DNA of 9,038 nucleotides, from the NCBI GenBank assembly GCA_023441125.1, contig JAEZQV010000382.1, forward strand, positions 1 to 9,038, written 5' to 3'. Positions 1 to 6,195 of this stretch are shown in pieces. The stretch comes from Bacillota bacterium. Its GTDB lineage: Bacteria; Bacillota_C; Negativicutes; Sporomusales; Sporomusaceae. Below the pieces are notes generated by a model that was not told the origin of the DNA, did not search any database, and saw nothing but the letters and a program-made list of their open reading frames with translations. The translations under genes were made by a program, and so were the position numbers. Each line of letters begins with the position of its first letter. The first letter of the stretch is position 1.

Positions 1-1776
1 GTGATGTATGTGGCGAACGTACATAAACTGGCTACCCGCAATGATTGGAGTATCAGCAGCCGGGAAATGCAGGATATCTTAAATTCAACCCATGATGCGA
101 TTGTGGCGGTAAATAAAGACGCCTTGATTGTGCTGTTTAATGCTGCAGCCGAGCGGCTTTTGGGAATTGCGGCGTGGCAGGCCTGCGGCGGGTATGCGCC
201 GGACATTATTCCCAATTCGCGCCTGCACTGCGTGCTGGAGACCGGACTGCCTGAGCTCAACCAACGGCAGGATATCGGTGATAGCTGTATCCTGACCAAC
301 CGGGTGCCGGTACGGGACGCAGACAACCGGATCGTTGGCGCGGTGGCCGTGTTTAGAGATATAACCAAGGTCTGCCGGCTGGCCGAGGAAATGACCTGCG
401 TCAAAGCCATGAAAAACCTGCTGGAAGCGATTATCAATGCCACGCAGGACGTTATCTCCGTGGTGGATGACCAGGGCAAAATTATCATGGTCAATCCAGC
501 CTATACGCGGCTGATTGGCATGCGCCGGGAAGAAGTGATGGGCAAGTCGCCCACCGTGGACATTCGGCAGGGAGAAAGCGTGCATCTGCGGGTTATGCAG
601 TCCATGGAAGCGGTGCGGGGCGTGCCGCTGCGGGTAGGGCCCGCCAACCGGGACGTCATCATTAACGCGGCGCCGCTGATTGTCGACGGCCAGTTGTGCG
701 GCAGTGTGGCGATGGCGCATGATATTTCGGAGTTTAAATTCTTTATCGAGGATTTTGCCGGGGTAACGCGTTTGCCGGAACCGGCCTGCTATTCCTTTGA
801 CGATATCGTAGCCGAGGGGACGGCCATGCGGGCAGTAGTGGAAAATGCCCGCCGGGCTGCGGCTACTCCGGCCACGGTGCTGCTGCTGGGAGAAAGCGGG
901 ACGGGAAAAGAACTGTTTGCCCATGCCATCCATAGTGCCAGCCAGCGCAGAAACCGGCCATTTATCCGGGTGAACTGCGCTGCCATACCGGAAACACTGC
1001 TGGAAAGCCAATTGTTCGGCTATGAGGCCGGGTCATTCAGCGGGGCTCTTAAAACCGGCAAGAAAGGCCTGTTTGAGGAGGCGGATGGCGGGACGCTGTT
1101 TCTGGATGAAATCGGGGAAATTTCGCCGGCTATTCAGGTGAAATTGTTACGGGTGCTGCAGGAAAAAGAATTTATCAGGGTCGGTGGCGTCCGCGCGCTC
1201 AAATTGGATGTGCGGGTGATTGCCGCCACCAATCAGAATTTGGCGGCGGCAGTACAAAAAGGGACTTTCCGCGATGATCTTTACTACCGGGTTAATGTTT
1301 TTCCCATCCTCATTCCGCCGTTACGCCGGCGCTGCGGCGACTTGCCGCAGTTAATCAGACATTTGCTGACCAAACTTAACTGGCAATACGGGCGCAGCGT
1401 GCAGGGGATTAGCGATGATGCAGCCCTTTTGCTGGCGGGATACAGTTGGCCGGGGAATGTGCGGGAATTGGAGAATGTTCTTAGCCGGGCCCTGATCGTC
1501 ATGCATTTTGATGAATATACCATTCTGCCGGCTCATCTGCCGCCGCTTATAGCTGAGGCCGGACCCAATACTTTAGGTAAGGCCGAGGAAAACACAGGCT
1601 TGCCGCCGGACCGCTCACTGACGGACATCGTAGCAGCAGCGGAACGGCGGGCGATCGCCAGGGTTTTGGCCGACTGCGGCGGCAACCGGGCTGAAGCCGC
1701 CCGCAGGCTCGATATTTCTTTACGTACCCTGTATTACAAACTGGAAAAGTATGGCATAGGGACAAGCGCAGTGTAA
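1..1776 (+). CDS. Sigma-54-dependent transcriptional activator, PAS-PAS-AAA+-HTH (BkdR/RocR-like)
   Basis: Cytoplasmic enhancer-binding protein that would use ATP hydrolysis to open promoters held by RNA polymerase-sigma-54. Of 591 residues, about 22-125 and 138-245 look like two PAS sensor domains. The AAA+ domain follows from about 263, with Walker A GESGTGKE (297-304), sigma-54 contact loop GSFSGA (344-349, normally GAFTGA), Walker B LFLDE (366-370), FRDDLYYR (423-430) and WPGNVREL (483-490). A Fis-type helix-turn-helix closes the protein (about 563-584). There is no receiver domain and no membrane segment, so the likely input is a small ligand sensed by PAS, as in BkdR and RocR; this is inference. 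The gene ends just before a terminator and a sigma-54 promoter in front of leucine dehydrogenase, making that operon its probable target. The start may be GTG at 1 or ATG at 4. No upstream sequence is available, so the ribosome site cannot be checked and an N-terminal extension cannot be excluded. Confidence 0.93.
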   Translation: MMYVANVHKLATRNDWSISSREMQDILNSTHDAIVAVNKDALIVLFNAAAERLLGIAAWQACGGYAPDIIPNSRLHCVLETGLPELNQRQDIGDSCILTNRVPVRDADNRIVGAVAVFRDITKVCRLAEEMTCVKAMKNLLEAIINATQDVISVVDDQGKIIMVNPAYTRLIGMRREEVMGKSPTVDIRQGESVHLRVMQSMEAVRGVPLRVGPANRDVIINAAPLIVDGQLCGSVAMAHDISEFKFFIEDFAGVTRLPEPACYSFDDIVAEGTAMRAVVENARRAAATPATVLLLGESGTGKELFAHAIHSASQRRNRPFIRVNCAAIPETLLESQLFGYEAGSFSGALKTGKKGLFEEADGGTLFLDEIGEISPAIQVKLLRVLQEKEFIRVGGVRALKLDVRVIAATNQNLAAAVQKGTFRDDLYYRVNVFPILIPPLRRRCGDLPQLIRHLLTKLNWQYGRSVQGISDDAALLLAGYSWPGNVRELENVLSRALIVMHFDEYTILPAHLPPLIAEAGPNTLGKAEENTGLPPDRSLTDIVAAAERRAIARVLADCGGNRAEAARRLDISLRTLYYKLEKYGIGTSAV

Positions 1777-1836
1777 AAAACACTGCAAAAACTATCACTG
1801 CAATAGATTGCAAGGACTGCAAACTATTGCAGTGAT
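1768..1836. promoter_or_regulatory. Cluster of inverted TTGCAGTG-type repeats, candidate upstream activator sites
   Basis: Seen directly: GCAGTGT (1768-1774) and ACACTGC (1780-1786) form a 7-bp inverted repeat around five A and span the regulator's stop codon. ATCACTGCAATAG (1794-1806) and CTATTGCAGTGAT (1824-1836) form a perfect 13-bp inverted repeat. A further ACTGCAAA lies at 1816-1823. The shared core CACTGCAA/TTGCAGTG thus occurs several times in both orientations, ending about 50 bases before the -24/-12 promoter. Sigma-54 activators normally bind dyad sites upstream of the promoter, so this is a reasonable enhancer. The second dyad is also the terminator stem, and all repeats may exist only for RNA folding. 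Binding is inference. Confidence 0.45.
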
Positions 1837-1844
1837 TTTTTTTT
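1794..1844 (+). terminator. Strong rho-independent terminator after the regulator gene
   Basis: Perfect 13-bp stem (1794-1806 with 1824-1836), an A-A mismatch, then an inner 5-bp stem TTGCA (1808-1812) / TGCAA (1818-1822) closing a five-base loop. An uninterrupted run of nine T follows directly (1836-1844). It would end the regulator transcript and keep the downstream operon under its own promoter. Confidence 0.9.
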
Positions 1845-1885
1845 GACCGGTCTGATTTCACTAGGATCTTCCAGTATTTGTCTGC

Positions 1886-1901
1886 TGGCATATTTCTTGC
1901 G
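1886..1901 (+). promoter_or_regulatory. Sigma-54 (-24/-12) promoter for the amino acid catabolic operon
   Basis: TGGCAT (1886-1891), five bases, then TTGCG (1897-1901) matches the sigma-54 consensus TGGCAC-N5-TTGCW. The invariant GG (1887-1888) and GC (1899-1900) are separated by exactly 10 bases. Transcription would begin about 12 bases after the GC, near 1912, giving a short leader before the AGGAGGGG ribosome site (1936-1943) and ATG at 1949. Its position after a sigma-54 activator gene and in front of leucine dehydrogenase strongly supports function. No convincing sigma-A promoter was seen here. Confidence 0.85.
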
Positions 1902-1948
1902 TTTAGTAATAATCAGAACACATACTGAACTTTACAGGAGGGGTTTAT

Positions 1949-3022
1949 ATGGAGATTTTCAAAAGGATGGAACAGCATGGGTACGAGCAATTGGTTTTTT
2001 GCCATGATCCGGCCTCCGGCTTAAAAGCCATTATCTGCATTCATGACACTACGCTGGGACCGGCGCTGGGCGGCACCCGGATGTGGCAGTATGACTCTGA
2101 GGAAGACGCAATTACCGACGTAGTGCGTCTGGCCAGGGGCATGACTTATAAAAACGCGGCCGCCGGCCTCAATATCGGCGGCGGCAAAGCCGTCATCATC
2201 GGTAACTCCCGGACCGATAAAAGCGAAGCCCTTTTCCGGGCTTTCGGCCGCTTTGTCCAGAGTCTGAACGGCCGGTATATCACGGCGGAGGATGTGGGAA
2301 CAACCGTGGAGGATATGGACTATATCCGCATGGAAACCTCTCATGTTGTCGGCCTTGGCGGGATTGAACGCTCCAGCGGCGATCCCTCGCCGGTCACTGC
2401 CTACGGAACCTGGAAAGGCATGAAAGCGTGCGCCCGGGAGGTATGGGGAACCGATTCTCTTCGGGCCAAAACGGTGGCTGTGCAAGGCCTGGGCCATGTG
2501 GGATACACGCTGTGCCGGCATCTGCATGAGGAGGGGGCCAACCTCATTGTCACCGATATCAATGAGGACAATGTCAAGCGCAGCGTCGCTGACTTTGGCG
2601 CTCAGCCAGTGGCGCCTGCTGACATCTACGGGGTGGCTTGCGACATTTTTGCGCCCTGCGCCCTGGGGGCCGTGATCAATGACGAAACGCTCCCCCGGTT
2701 AACGTGCCGTATCATCGCCGGTGCGGCCAACAACCAGCTGAAAGAGACGCGCCATGGCGATATGCTTGAGGCGAAAGGAATTCTCTATGCTCCGGACTTT
2801 ATTATCAACGCCGGCGGGGTTATCAATGTGGCCGATGAACTGCAGGAAGGCGGCTATGAACGGGAGCGGGCCATAAAAAAAGTAGACGGTATTTACCATA
2901 TCATCGACAAGGTCATCACCATCGCCAAACGGGATAGAATCCCGACCTATAAAGCCGCCGATATTTTGGCCGAAGAGCGGGTTGCCGTCATCGGCAAAGT
3001 GAAAAAAACGTTATTGCCCTAA
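1949..3022 (+). CDS. bcd: Leucine (branched-chain amino acid) dehydrogenase, NAD-dependent
   Basis: Reversibly deaminates leucine, valine and isoleucine to 2-oxoacids, producing NADH and ammonium. The 357-residue protein belongs to the Glu/Leu/Phe/Val dehydrogenase superfamily and is full length for leucine dehydrogenase. Its N-terminus ([20 protein letters not shown]) closely resembles Bacillus enzymes. The substrate-domain lysines fall at K68 (in [10 protein letters not shown]) and K80 (in GGGKAVIIG), and the catalytic aspartate at D115 (ITAEDVG), the numbering known for the Bacillus enzymes. The NAD-binding loop GLGHVG is at 180-185 with acidic D203 at the end of the second strand, typical of NAD preference. 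AGGAGGGG (1936-1943) places ATG 1949 at ideal spacing. As first gene after the sigma-54 promoter it feeds 2-oxoacids to the oxidoreductase downstream. Phenylalanine or valine dehydrogenase activity is less likely given the close match to leucine dehydrogenase. Confidence 0.95.
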   Translation: MEIFKRMEQHGYEQLVFCHDPASGLKAIICIHDTTLGPALGGTRMWQYDSEEDAITDVVRLARGMTYKNAAAGLNIGGGKAVIIGNSRTDKSEALFRAFGRFVQSLNGRYITAEDVGTTVEDMDYIRMETSHVVGLGGIERSSGDPSPVTAYGTWKGMKACAREVWGTDSLRAKTVAVQGLGHVGYTLCRHLHEEGANLIVTDINEDNVKRSVADFGAQPVAPADIYGVACDIFAPCALGAVINDETLPRLTCRIIAGAANNQLKETRHGDMLEAKGILYAPDFIINAGGVINVADELQEGGYERERAIKKVDGIYHIIDKVITIAKRDRIPTYKAADILAEERVAVIGKVKKTLLP

Positions 3023-3030
3023 GTTTCTTT

Positions 3031-3100
3031 CCCCTCTCCAGTGAGGCCGCAGCCAATTGCAATAAGTAAAACGGTTGCCGGCAGCCCCGCCGGAGAGGGG
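3031..3100 (+). other. Long intercistronic stem-loop between dehydrogenase and permease
   Basis: CCCCTCTCC (3031-3039) is perfectly complementary to GGAGAGGGG (3092-3100), 9 bp and GC-rich. Inside, GCCGCAGCC (3046-3054) can pair with GGTTGCCGGC (3073-3082) with one bulged C and one G-U pair, leaving an A/T-rich loop. An alternative inner hairpin is CCGGC (3078-3082) / GCCGG (3089-3093). No T-tract follows (CTTGTTGCCTG), so it is a poor terminator; a processing, stabilising or partial-attenuation element is more plausible. Role inferred. Confidence 0.55.
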
Positions 3101-3138
3101 CTTGTTGCCTGTAGAAAGATAAGTAAGGAGGGCAAAGC

Positions 3139-4551
3139 ATGAGTTTGTTTCGTAAAAAAGAAATTGCGACCCTGGTCCGGGGGACAGAACAGACTGCCCT
3201 AAGAAAGACTTTGGGAGCGACCGACCTGGTGCTCCTGGGGATCGGCTGTATTATCGGCACCGGTATTTTTGTGCTTACCGGCGTTGCCGCCGCAACCTAC
3301 GCCGGACCGGGAATAATGCTTTCCTTTGTGTTGTCAGGTCTGGCCTGTGCCTTTGCCGCGCTCGCGTATTCCGAGCTGGCCGCGATGGTGCCGGTAACCG
3401 GCAGCGCCTATACCTTTGTTTATGTCGCGATGGGGGAAATTGTTGCCTTTGCGGTCGGCTGGGCGTTAATTTGTGAATATACAATCGGCTCGGCGGCGGT
3501 AGCGGCCGGCTGGTCCGGCTATATGGTCGGCCTGCTTAAGTCGGCCGGTATTGTGTTACCCAAGACCTGCACGGCTGTGCCGGCCGACGGCGGCATCCTG
3601 AATGTCCCGGCCGTGCTGATAACCGGTCTTCTCACTTACTTACTCATGCTGGGAACCCGGGAAAGCGCTGCCTTAAATCGAATTCTGGTATTCATTAAAC
3701 TGGTTTGTATCGCTTTCTTCCTGTTTGTGGCCACGCCCCATGTCGATCCGGTACACTGGCAGCCGTTCCTGCCGTTTGGCTGGAGCGGCGTGGCTGCCGG
3801 CGCCGCCATCGTATTTTTTGCCTATATCGGCTTTGACACAGTGTCGACTGCCGTGGAGGAATGCAAAAATCCCAACCGGGATGTCCCGATCGGGATTGTC
3901 GGTTCGCTGGTTATCTGCACCGTGCTGTATATTGCCGTTGCGGCTGTGCTGACCGGGGTGGTTCCCTATTCAACGCTGAATAACAGCGAGCCGGTGGCGT
4001 ACGCCCTCCGGGCGATCGGCATGAACTTTGGCAGCGCTCTCGTGGCGCTGGGAGCCATCTGCGGCATTACGACCGTGCTCCTGGTCTTTATGTACGGGCA
4101 AACCCGCGTGTTTTTGGCAATGGCCCGGGACGGAATGATTCCGCAGAGCCTGGTTAAAATCCATCCCCGCTACGGCACCCCTCATATCATCACCTTGCTG
4201 GCCGGCTGTGTCGTAAGTGTGCTGAGCGGCTTACTGCCTATTAACATCATTGCCGAGCTCTGCAATATGGGAACCCTGTTTGCGTTCATTTTAGTTGCGC
4301 TGGGTGTGGGTGTGCTGCGCCGGACCCAGCCGGACGCTAGCCGGCCGTTCCGGTGCCCGGCCGTCGGCGTGGTAGTGCCAATGGCCGTGTTGCTGTGCGG
4401 CTACCTGATTGCCAATCTGCCGGTCCAAACCATGGAGTTTTTTGGCGCCTGGTATGTTGTCGGGATGATCGTGTATTTCACCTACAGCCGTAAGCACAGC
4501 ACCCTGAATACCAAGGTTGGCGGCGGTCCCGAGCAAGCAGGCAGGCAATAA
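3139..4551 (+). CDS. APC-superfamily amino acid permease (CAT family, BcaP/YfnA-like)
   Basis: Cytoplasmic-membrane secondary transporter of 470 residues with about 12 hydrophobic segments. The first helix carries GIGCIIGTGIF (34-44), the unwound substrate-binding glycine motif of APC transporters. The family signature AYIGFD, followed by EECKNPNRDVP, occupies about 228-250. A short charged N-terminus (SLFRKKE) precedes the first helix, as in Bacillus CAT-type permeases. AAGGAGGG (3125-3132) sits seven to eight bases before ATG 3139. The gene lies 116 bases after leucine dehydrogenase, with a large hairpin between them, and 9 or 15 bases before the CoA-transferase depending on that gene's start. 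Context suggests uptake of leucine, isoleucine or valine, probably with protons, like BcaP. Specificity cannot be read from sequence alone; related proteins carry cationic or other amino acids, and exchange with a product is possible. Confidence 0.88.
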   Translation: MSLFRKKEIATLVRGTEQTALRKTLGATDLVLLGIGCIIGTGIFVLTGVAAATYAGPGIMLSFVLSGLACAFAALAYSELAAMVPVTGSAYTFVYVAMGEIVAFAVGWALICEYTIGSAAVAAGWSGYMVGLLKSAGIVLPKTCTAVPADGGILNVPAVLITGLLTYLLMLGTRESAALNRILVFIKLVCIAFFLFVATPHVDPVHWQPFLPFGWSGVAAGAAIVFFAYIGFDTVSTAVEECKNPNRDVPIGIVGSLVICTVLYIAVAAVLTGVVPYSTLNNSEPVAYALRAIGMNFGSALVALGAICGITTVLLVFMYGQTRVFLAMARDGMIPQSLVKIHPRYGTPHIITLLAGCVVSVLSGLLPINIIAELCNMGTLFAFILVALGVGVLRRTQPDASRPFRCPAVGVVVPMAVLLCGYLIANLPVQTMEFFGAWYVVGMIVYFTYSRKHSTLNTKVGGGPEQAGRQ

Positions 4552-4552
4552 T

Positions 4553-4559
4553 GGGGGAG
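4553..4559 (+). promoter_or_regulatory. Ribosome binding site deciding the CoA-transferase start
   Basis: The only purine-rich site is GGGGGAG (4553-4559). Its GGAG part (4556-4559) is one base from ATG 4561 but seven bases from the in-frame ATG 4567. The second start therefore has normal spacing and is preferred. Confidence 0.6.
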
Positions 4560-4566
4560 AATGGCA

Positions 4567-5907
4567 ATGAGTCTCAAGCAGGAATATCAGGCTAAGTCCG
4601 TTACGGCGCCCCAGGCGGTTAAAGTAATCAAATCAGGCGACTGGGTGGATTACAGCTTTGCCCTGTCACAACCTGTTTTATTGGATCAGGCGCTGGCCGC
4701 GCGCAAAGATGAACTAAAAGATGTGAAGATACGGGGCGGTTTCCGGTTAAGTCCGCTGGCCGTGGTCGAGGCCGATCCGTTGCGCGAGCATTTTTGTTAC
4801 AATAGCTGGCATCTTAGCGGTTATGAGCGCCAGTTAAGCGATCGGGGACTGTGTAATTATATTCCGATGATTTACCGGAACTTGCCGCTGTATTACCGCA
4901 AAAGCCTGGAAGTGGACGTCGCCGTACTGGCGGTAGCGCCGATGGATGCCAACGGCTACTTTAATTTTTCCCTGACGAACTCCGCTTCTAAGGCCATTAC
5001 CGAGCAGGCCGGCACAGTCATTTTGGAGATCAACCGGCAGCTCCCGGTTATCAGCGGCCGAGAAGACCGGATTCATATCCGCGATGTGGATTATCTGGTG
5101 GAAGGCGATCACCCCCCGCTGCCGGTCATTACCCCGGCGCCGGCTGACGACATCCATAGACAGATTGCCCGGTTTATTGTCCGGGAAATAAAAGATGGCG
5201 CCACTCTGCAACTGGGCGTCGGCGCCTTGCCCAATGCCGTGGGCAATATGATCGCCGAATCGGATCTCAAAAATCTCGGGATACATACGGAGATGCTGGT
5301 AGATGCCTATATGCTGCTGGCCAGGGCCGGGAAGATAACCAATGCGCTAAAGAATATTGACAGAGGCCACAGCGTTTTTTCCTTCTGCGCCGGCAGCAGC
5401 GACCTGTACGCGTGGACAGCCGGCAACGGTTCCCTGTTGTCTGTGCCGGTCAGCTACGCCAATGATCCGTATATTATGGCCCAAAACGAGCAACTCATTA
5501 CCATTAATAACTGCGTTGAAATTGATATTCTGGGGCAGGCGACGGCCGAAACGGCAGGCAGCCGCCAGCTGAGCGGCACCGGCGGGCAGCTGGATTTTTT
5601 GACCGGCGGCTACAGTGCGCAAGGCGGGAAAAGTTTCATTTGCTTTACTGCTACTTTTATGGATAAAAAAACGGGACAAATGCAGTCAAGAATCCGGCCC
5701 AAGCTGCCTCACGGCTCGGTAGTGACCGATCCCCGCACGCAGGCGCACTATTTTGTGACAGAGTGGGGTGTGGCTGATTTGGCCGGGCGCTCTACCTGGG
5801 AACGGGCTGAACGGTTAATCAGCATTGCGCATCCGGTCTTTCGCGAAGAGTTAATCAGGGGCGCCGAAGCACTGGGAATCTGGCGCAAGAGCAATAAACG
5901 TCCTTAA
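4567..5907 (+). CDS. Acyl-CoA:carboxylate CoA-transferase (acetyl-CoA hydrolase/4-hydroxybutyrate CoA-transferase family)
   Basis: Cytoplasmic family I-type CoA-transferase that would move CoA between an acyl-CoA and a free acid through a glutamyl-CoA intermediate. From ATG 4567 the protein has 446 residues, the usual length. Family marks are GVGALPNAV (217-225), the likely catalytic glutamate E242 in IHTEM, the glycine loop GTGGQLDF (337-344), and TEWGVADLAGRST (398-410) followed by ISIAHPVFREEL. The last motif usually has an arginine (LRG) where this protein has alanine (LAG). In this operon the natural substrates would be isovaleryl-, isobutyryl- and 2-methylbutyryl-CoA with acetate as acceptor, conserving energy as acetyl-CoA; this is inference. 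Butyryl-CoA:acetate or 4-hydroxybutyrate CoA-transferase remain possible. The upstream ATG 4561 adds two residues but has poor ribosome-site spacing. Confidence 0.88.
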   Translation: MSLKQEYQAKSVTAPQAVKVIKSGDWVDYSFALSQPVLLDQALAARKDELKDVKIRGGFRLSPLAVVEADPLREHFCYNSWHLSGYERQLSDRGLCNYIPMIYRNLPLYYRKSLEVDVAVLAVAPMDANGYFNFSLTNSASKAITEQAGTVILEINRQLPVISGREDRIHIRDVDYLVEGDHPPLPVITPAPADDIHRQIARFIVREIKDGATLQLGVGALPNAVGNMIAESDLKNLGIHTEMLVDAYMLLARAGKITNALKNIDRGHSVFSFCAGSSDLYAWTAGNGSLLSVPVSYANDPYIMAQNEQLITINNCVEIDILGQATAETAGSRQLSGTGGQLDFLTGGYSAQGGKSFICFTATFMDKKTGQMQSRIRPKLPHGSVVTDPRTQAHYFVTEWGVADLAGRSTWERAERLISIAHPVFREELIRGAEALGIWRKSNKRP

Positions 5908-5934
5908 GCCGGCGACAGATGAGCAGCTTAAGGA
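5901..5934 (+). repeat. Perfect 9-bp inverted repeat overlapping a stop codon and a Shine-Dalgarno-like site
   Basis: TCCTTAAGC (5901-5909) and GCTTAAGGA (5926-5934) are exact reverse complements around a 16-base loop. The left arm contains the CoA-transferase stop codon. The right arm covers most of an AAGGAGG sequence (5930-5936) that precedes no recognised gene start at good distance. No T-tract follows, so it is not a standard terminator. A processing site or RNA stabiliser at the boundary before the oxidoreductase genes is plausible but unproven. Confidence 0.5.
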
Positions 5935-5976
5935 GGCTGTATTTCGTAATGTTTTCATCGAAAGGAGGAAGCAAGT

Positions 5977-6180
5977 ATGCCAATGCCGGTATTTTGTGAA
6001 GAGAAATGCAAAGGCTGCGAGCTGTGCACTGACGCATGCCCCAAACAGCTTATTGTTATGTCCGCCGAGTTTAACAGCAAAGGCTATCATCCCGCTACCT
6101 GCCCGGACCCTGCGGCGTGCGTCGGTTGTACTTTGTGTGCCAGAAGCTGTCCGGACGTGGTCATTGAAATTTATGAATAG
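5977..6180 (+). CDS. vorD: 2-oxoacid:ferredoxin oxidoreductase, delta (2[4Fe-4S] ferredoxin-like) subunit
   Basis: Small electron-transfer subunit of 67 residues that would pass electrons from the thiamine-bound reaction centre to external ferredoxin. Two classical 4Fe-4S motifs are complete: C11, C14, C17, C21 followed by proline, and C48, C51, C54, C58 followed by proline. Two additional cysteines, C7 and C42, lie just before each motif. The segment between them (FNSKGYHPAT) is typical of KorD/VorD subunits. AAAGGAGG (5961-5968) is the best ribosome site in the operon and selects ATG 5977; a second ATG at 5983 is possible. It is the first of four subunit genes in the order delta-alpha-beta-gamma, 15 bases before the alpha gene. 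As an isolated sequence it could be any ferredoxin; the neighbours identify it. Confidence 0.92.
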   Translation: MPMPVFCEEKCKGCELCTDACPKQLIVMSAEFNSKGYHPATCPDPAACVGCTLCARSCPDVVIEIYE

Positions 6181-6195
6181 AAAGGGAGTGGGCCC

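Noticed and set aside
85..1011. 308-codon open frame on the minus strand inside the regulator gene
   Set aside because: It lies antisense to strongly conserved PAS and AAA+ coding sequence, has a low-complexity His/Arg/Gly-rich translation with no recognisable domain, and no ribosome site stands out. A GC-rich shadow frame.
1845..1852. 8-bp palindrome GACCGGTC just after the terminator
   Set aside because: Too short and not repeated in the window; no relation to the TTGCAGTG repeats or promoter spacing.
5949..5999. 16-residue frame starting at ATG 5949, 12 bases after the orphan AAGGAGG, overlapping the ferredoxin gene out of frame
   Set aside because: Spacing is too long, the product has no feature, and the frame may simply be chance; kept only as a possible explanation for the extra ribosome site.
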